From contig JARCOQ010000005.1 of the NCBI GenBank assembly GCA_029207755.1, forward strand, positions 58,539,414-58,603,413: a stretch of DNA of 64,000 bases, given 5' to 3'. The notes under the pieces were generated by a model. It was given only the letters and a program-made list of their open reading frames with translations. It had not been told where the DNA came from and did no database searches. This DNA is from Chamaea fasciata (taxonomy: Eukaryota > Chordata > Aves > Passeriformes > Sylviidae). A program made the translations under genes and the position numbers. Positions 60,601 to 64,000 of the stretch are shown piece by piece. Position 1 is the stretch's first letter, and every line of letters starts with the position of its first letter.

Positions 60601-63600
60601 TTCAATCTAATTGATTACCTAGTAACTTAATTTGTACTAAGAAGCTTGATAAATGAGATTAAATATTGCGGAGGAAAACAGTGATTCCCAAGCATGGGAA
60701 TATATTTGCATTCTGGCAATTTGTATTGAATGCCTTCAAAGAACAACTGAATGGATTTTTTTCTTGTTTCTTTTGGTTTTTAAACGGTTTGCTTTGTTAC
60801 ACATTTACAAAATGGCTTTAATTACCCTTTTTTTGCCTTCGTCTCTGTTTAGGCCTGCTTTTCCCCTCACTTCTTCATCGGAGCCCTGCTTTTCTCCTTG
60901 CTTACTTTCCTGCCCAGCCTGTTTCCCCTTTCCTGCCCTGGCCACTTCTATCACCTGAGCCCTCTCACTTGTATCCAAGCTTCCTGGGAGCCTTGTGTTT
61001 TTGTCTGTCCTCTGTGTCCTACCTTTCCTGCCCAGTCCCCAAAGGAGGGCACAGTCCCAGTCTTCAAGCACAGATCCCACTGTTCCTGGCCTCTAACCTC
61101 AGGCTTTTGCCGAGTGATGTGTCGCTCTTACCCATGAAGCAGAATTCAGAAGTTATTTGTTTGCTTTCTCCAGGCATTTGTTCCCGAGCTGTGTTCTGCT
61201 GATCTTACCACTGTGTCAGTATTCATTTACAAAACCCATGCACTAGGAGTGTATGGAATTGGTTCATTTTTGTGCTCCATTTTATGACATGACTTGTGCG
61301 GGCACTGTCCTGAGGCCTTCATCTGTAGCTCCCTCCTTCAAGTTGGGCAGTGCACAAGGTTTATCTGCCTGGGACTATGGTTCTCCTTATTTCTAAACAG
61401 GACCCTTGTTTGTTTGTTGCTAGCGTTTAACATCAGGTCATGATTTTAAAGGAAATGTGATCTATATATAACGCAAAGGGGTTGATGTATCTCTGTGTGA
61501 TGACAGAATTTGTTCTGGTTTTAACTAAATTATTTTTTGTATGCCTAATGGTCTTTCTCTTTCAATGAGTGCTTTAGATTATATGGCCATTTACTACCCC
61601 CCTGTCTGTTGGGTACTGTTTTAAGGCTGTGTTAAATGAAGATATCTTCTTTTTTAATCTAGCCAAACAATTGCAAGTAATATAGAGTGGCATCTCTGCA
61701 GCGCATGTAGGTGAACATGAAATGAGTCAGCAGTGAGCCATCCATACACAGCCCTGAGGTTATTTAAATTTTGTGAGTAGTAAAAGCTCACCTTTTATGT
61801 AAGAAAATCTGAAATTAACAGTTACTATATACTTCAGGTACCCTAATGTAGCAAACCACTGATGTGTGCAACAAAAATATGAACCAGTTGTACTCAAATA
61901 CATTCATTTTCAAGAATAAAGTGTGACTGACAATCTGTACTTAAAGATGGTTTCTGAGATAGGAAATACATGCTATGGTGACTTGGAAGCTGATGGGTGA
62001 CTCTCCTGAGCCTGCTGGTCCTCTGCCCAACTGGTGCAAGGCAGGAAAAGTGCCATTAATTTCTTTGAGTTAATATATCATTTTAACCTAGCTGTGCAGA
62101 ATTAAAGCTGACAGGGGAAAATGGCATAGAATCCTTGCATCCACTATTCCATTTGCTCTCCCCTGAACAGTACTAGTGTCTCAAGGGACTTGCAAATTAA
62201 ATACCTCGTAGGACAGAGGTTCCTCAGGGCTTCAGAGGTGATGCTGGCAATTCACTGCAGCTCTTCCTTGCAGAGGATGACAGCTGTGTGTGCCACCCTT
62301 TAATATCACTTTTTTCCCTATAAACTGATGAAAGAGCCTGTCAGTGCAAGGCTACTCGCCTTAAGGCATTTTACTAATTTTGTGCACCCAATGAGCAGTT
62401 TCAGAGCTTTCCTATTCCACCCTACAGCAGAGATGGAAAAGGTGCCTAAGTCCATCTAAGCCTTTATCCCCTTTACCATGGAGCAGTGTTTGTGGAGCAG
62501 ATTCACACCGTGGATCCCCTCCCCTGCCAGCCCATCCATGACCAGGCGAAGCTCAGTTTCAACATTCCTTTTCTTGTTTGGCCTGACATGTGTTTGACTT
62601 GGAATCTCTGTGTAGTCCCACACAAACTACATCTGAGCTCAAGGAGTTTGCTTGTGCAGTCTGTGTGTGTTTAGTGTGGGCATGCTTTAGGGGGGCTTGG
62701 TGGAGGCTGCAGTACAGCTATGTGCTAATTTGTGAATGCAGAAGCTCAGATAACTCCTTTGATGGACATATATAGGTAGAATGAGTATTGTCATGGTTTG
62801 CAGACCTAAAGAGCAGCCTGCCTCACAGGATGGTGTATATGGGGAGATTTAGATTCTGTCCTGTAAACAAGTGTATTTGTCTCCTTTCTTCTCTCCATTA
62901 TCATTATAAGGGGACTGTAAATTACAACAGTAATTTTCATGGTGATGGCAATAGTGGTTAAATCCATCTGAGAAAGAAAGTTCTCTAGCAGCATGTCCAT
63001 GTTTTGCAGTATAAATCTTGCCTGCTACACCGATGTCTGATTTGGGAAGACATAGTTTCTTCATTTCTCCAGAGAGCTTTAAAAAGGGGGATGGGGAGAA
63101 GGTAGGGGAAGAAAAAGATATGAACACATGGTTGTGGTACAGCATGGCCAGTCCCTAGTGTGAGGTACTGTTTTGCTAGATTGCTTCTGACAGTGCAGCT
63201 TTGCTGCTGACTACCTTACCTCTTCTATTATAGAAATGTAAAAGATGATACTTAACATGGGGTGTTTGAAATGTCACCATTACGTTCCCTCCAACCTCTG
63301 CAAACTTATTCCCATGCTTGTTGGGTCTCATTTGATATTAAACAATACTGACTTGACTGCCTTTATGTTGCAAAGGTCTTAGTTGGAGGTGCCTTACTTT
63401 GTTTCCATATGTTGAACTGAGCACAGTCTTCCCTTGTCCCTCCTCTGAAATATCACTGCTTTTCTGCAGTCCCTGGAGGTGAGGAGCATTCATCTGTGGA
63501 CATGGGAGTTAGATACAGACAGACACACTGAAATGAGCCTTTCCTCACTTGTCCCTGGGCTCCCTGCAACACTGCACCCAAGCTGTGCCTGCTCCATCCC

Positions 63601-64000
63601 CAGAGACCTGAAGCTTGTAGCAATGCCTCCACTGTGAGGAATAAATGAAACATGCCAGTAGTCCGTGCTCACAGCCTTGCCAGCAAAAAACTTAAGAGGA
63701 GAAGGCATTTTGGGGGTCAGAGAGTCCTTGGGCAGCATCCAGGCTGAGCAGCAGGAGGGCTTCATCGCCTCAGGATAAGGAGAGGAAGGACACAGGCAGC
63801 TGTGGTTATCTGAAAAACCCAAGTCTAAGGGCTCACAAGGGTTACTGGAGGGAGAACAGCTTTCCTTGCTGCTTTGGCAGCACCTGGGCTGAGGTGTGAA
63901 TAGAGCAGCAGCTGATGACAGGGCCAGCAGAGATACCCACATGGGATTTCAGCAGCCATGGGGAGGTGGTGCAACCACTGGGGCTTTTATCCCCCTTAAA
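57629..64000 (+). other. DENND5B: DENND5B intron, 5' part (continues beyond the window)
   Basis: The intron starts GTAAGC after phase 2. I looked for the conserved segments that should follow (EKYxQEAR, LRQPKLS, QTNxKFVEGLLKEC) and found none, so the next exon lies past 64000. No recognised transposon copy or RNA gene was seen; open frames are short and without signatures. Confidence 0.8.

Noticed and set aside
62791..62812. TGTCATGGTTTGCAG, like the start of the LTR at 16387
   Set aside because: Only about 11 bases match and the rest of the LTR is absent, so it is a chance similarity.

Overview
The window is vertebrate nuclear DNA and almost certainly from a bird, probably a passerine. The evidence is a spliced, strongly conserved vertebrate gene in long AT-rich introns, several CR1 retrotransposon tails (the dominant avian LINE), and one solo LTR of a type I recognise from passerine genomes. 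There are no bacterial features, operons, CRISPR arrays or tRNA/rRNA genes. Most open frames outside the exons look like chance.

The one gene I can support is DENND5B, on the + strand. It encodes a DENN-domain guanine nucleotide exchange factor for Rab GTPases (DENN/MADD domain containing 5B). Six constitutive-looking coding exons are visible: 33756-33865, 38975-39641, 49884-50071, 53269-53802, 55165-55396 and 57478-57628. All have AG/GT borders and their phases agree across every junction. Together they encode about 627 residues: most of the uDENN module, all of cDENN and dDENN, and the start of the linker to the first RUN domain. Conservation identifies 5B rather than its paralogue 5A. The N-terminal exon is not seen and presumably lies upstream. 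The RUN1, PLAT and RUN2 exons must lie beyond 64000.

A seventh, 66-nt exon at 29478-29543 is predicted. It is phase 1 on both sides, has a good pyrimidine tract and a GTAAAG donor, and encodes a segment resembling one known between the first exon and the GENF segment in DENND5A. It looks like an optional cassette that changes the N-terminus without breaking the frame.

Layout: 1-29477 is non-coding (probably intron 1, possibly with some 5' flank), holding the LTR at 16387-16716, CR1 pieces near 18.6 and 20.5 kb, and simple-sequence tracts. 29544-57477 holds the exons separated by introns of 1.4-10.2 kb, with further CR1 pieces at 32.7 and 47.3 kb. 57629-64000 is intron with no recognised exon. 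I found no new multi-gene system. The observations most worth a check are the cassette exon, a possible intronic polyadenylation site just after the exon ending at 39641, and a perfect 16-bp hairpin at 47922-47957.
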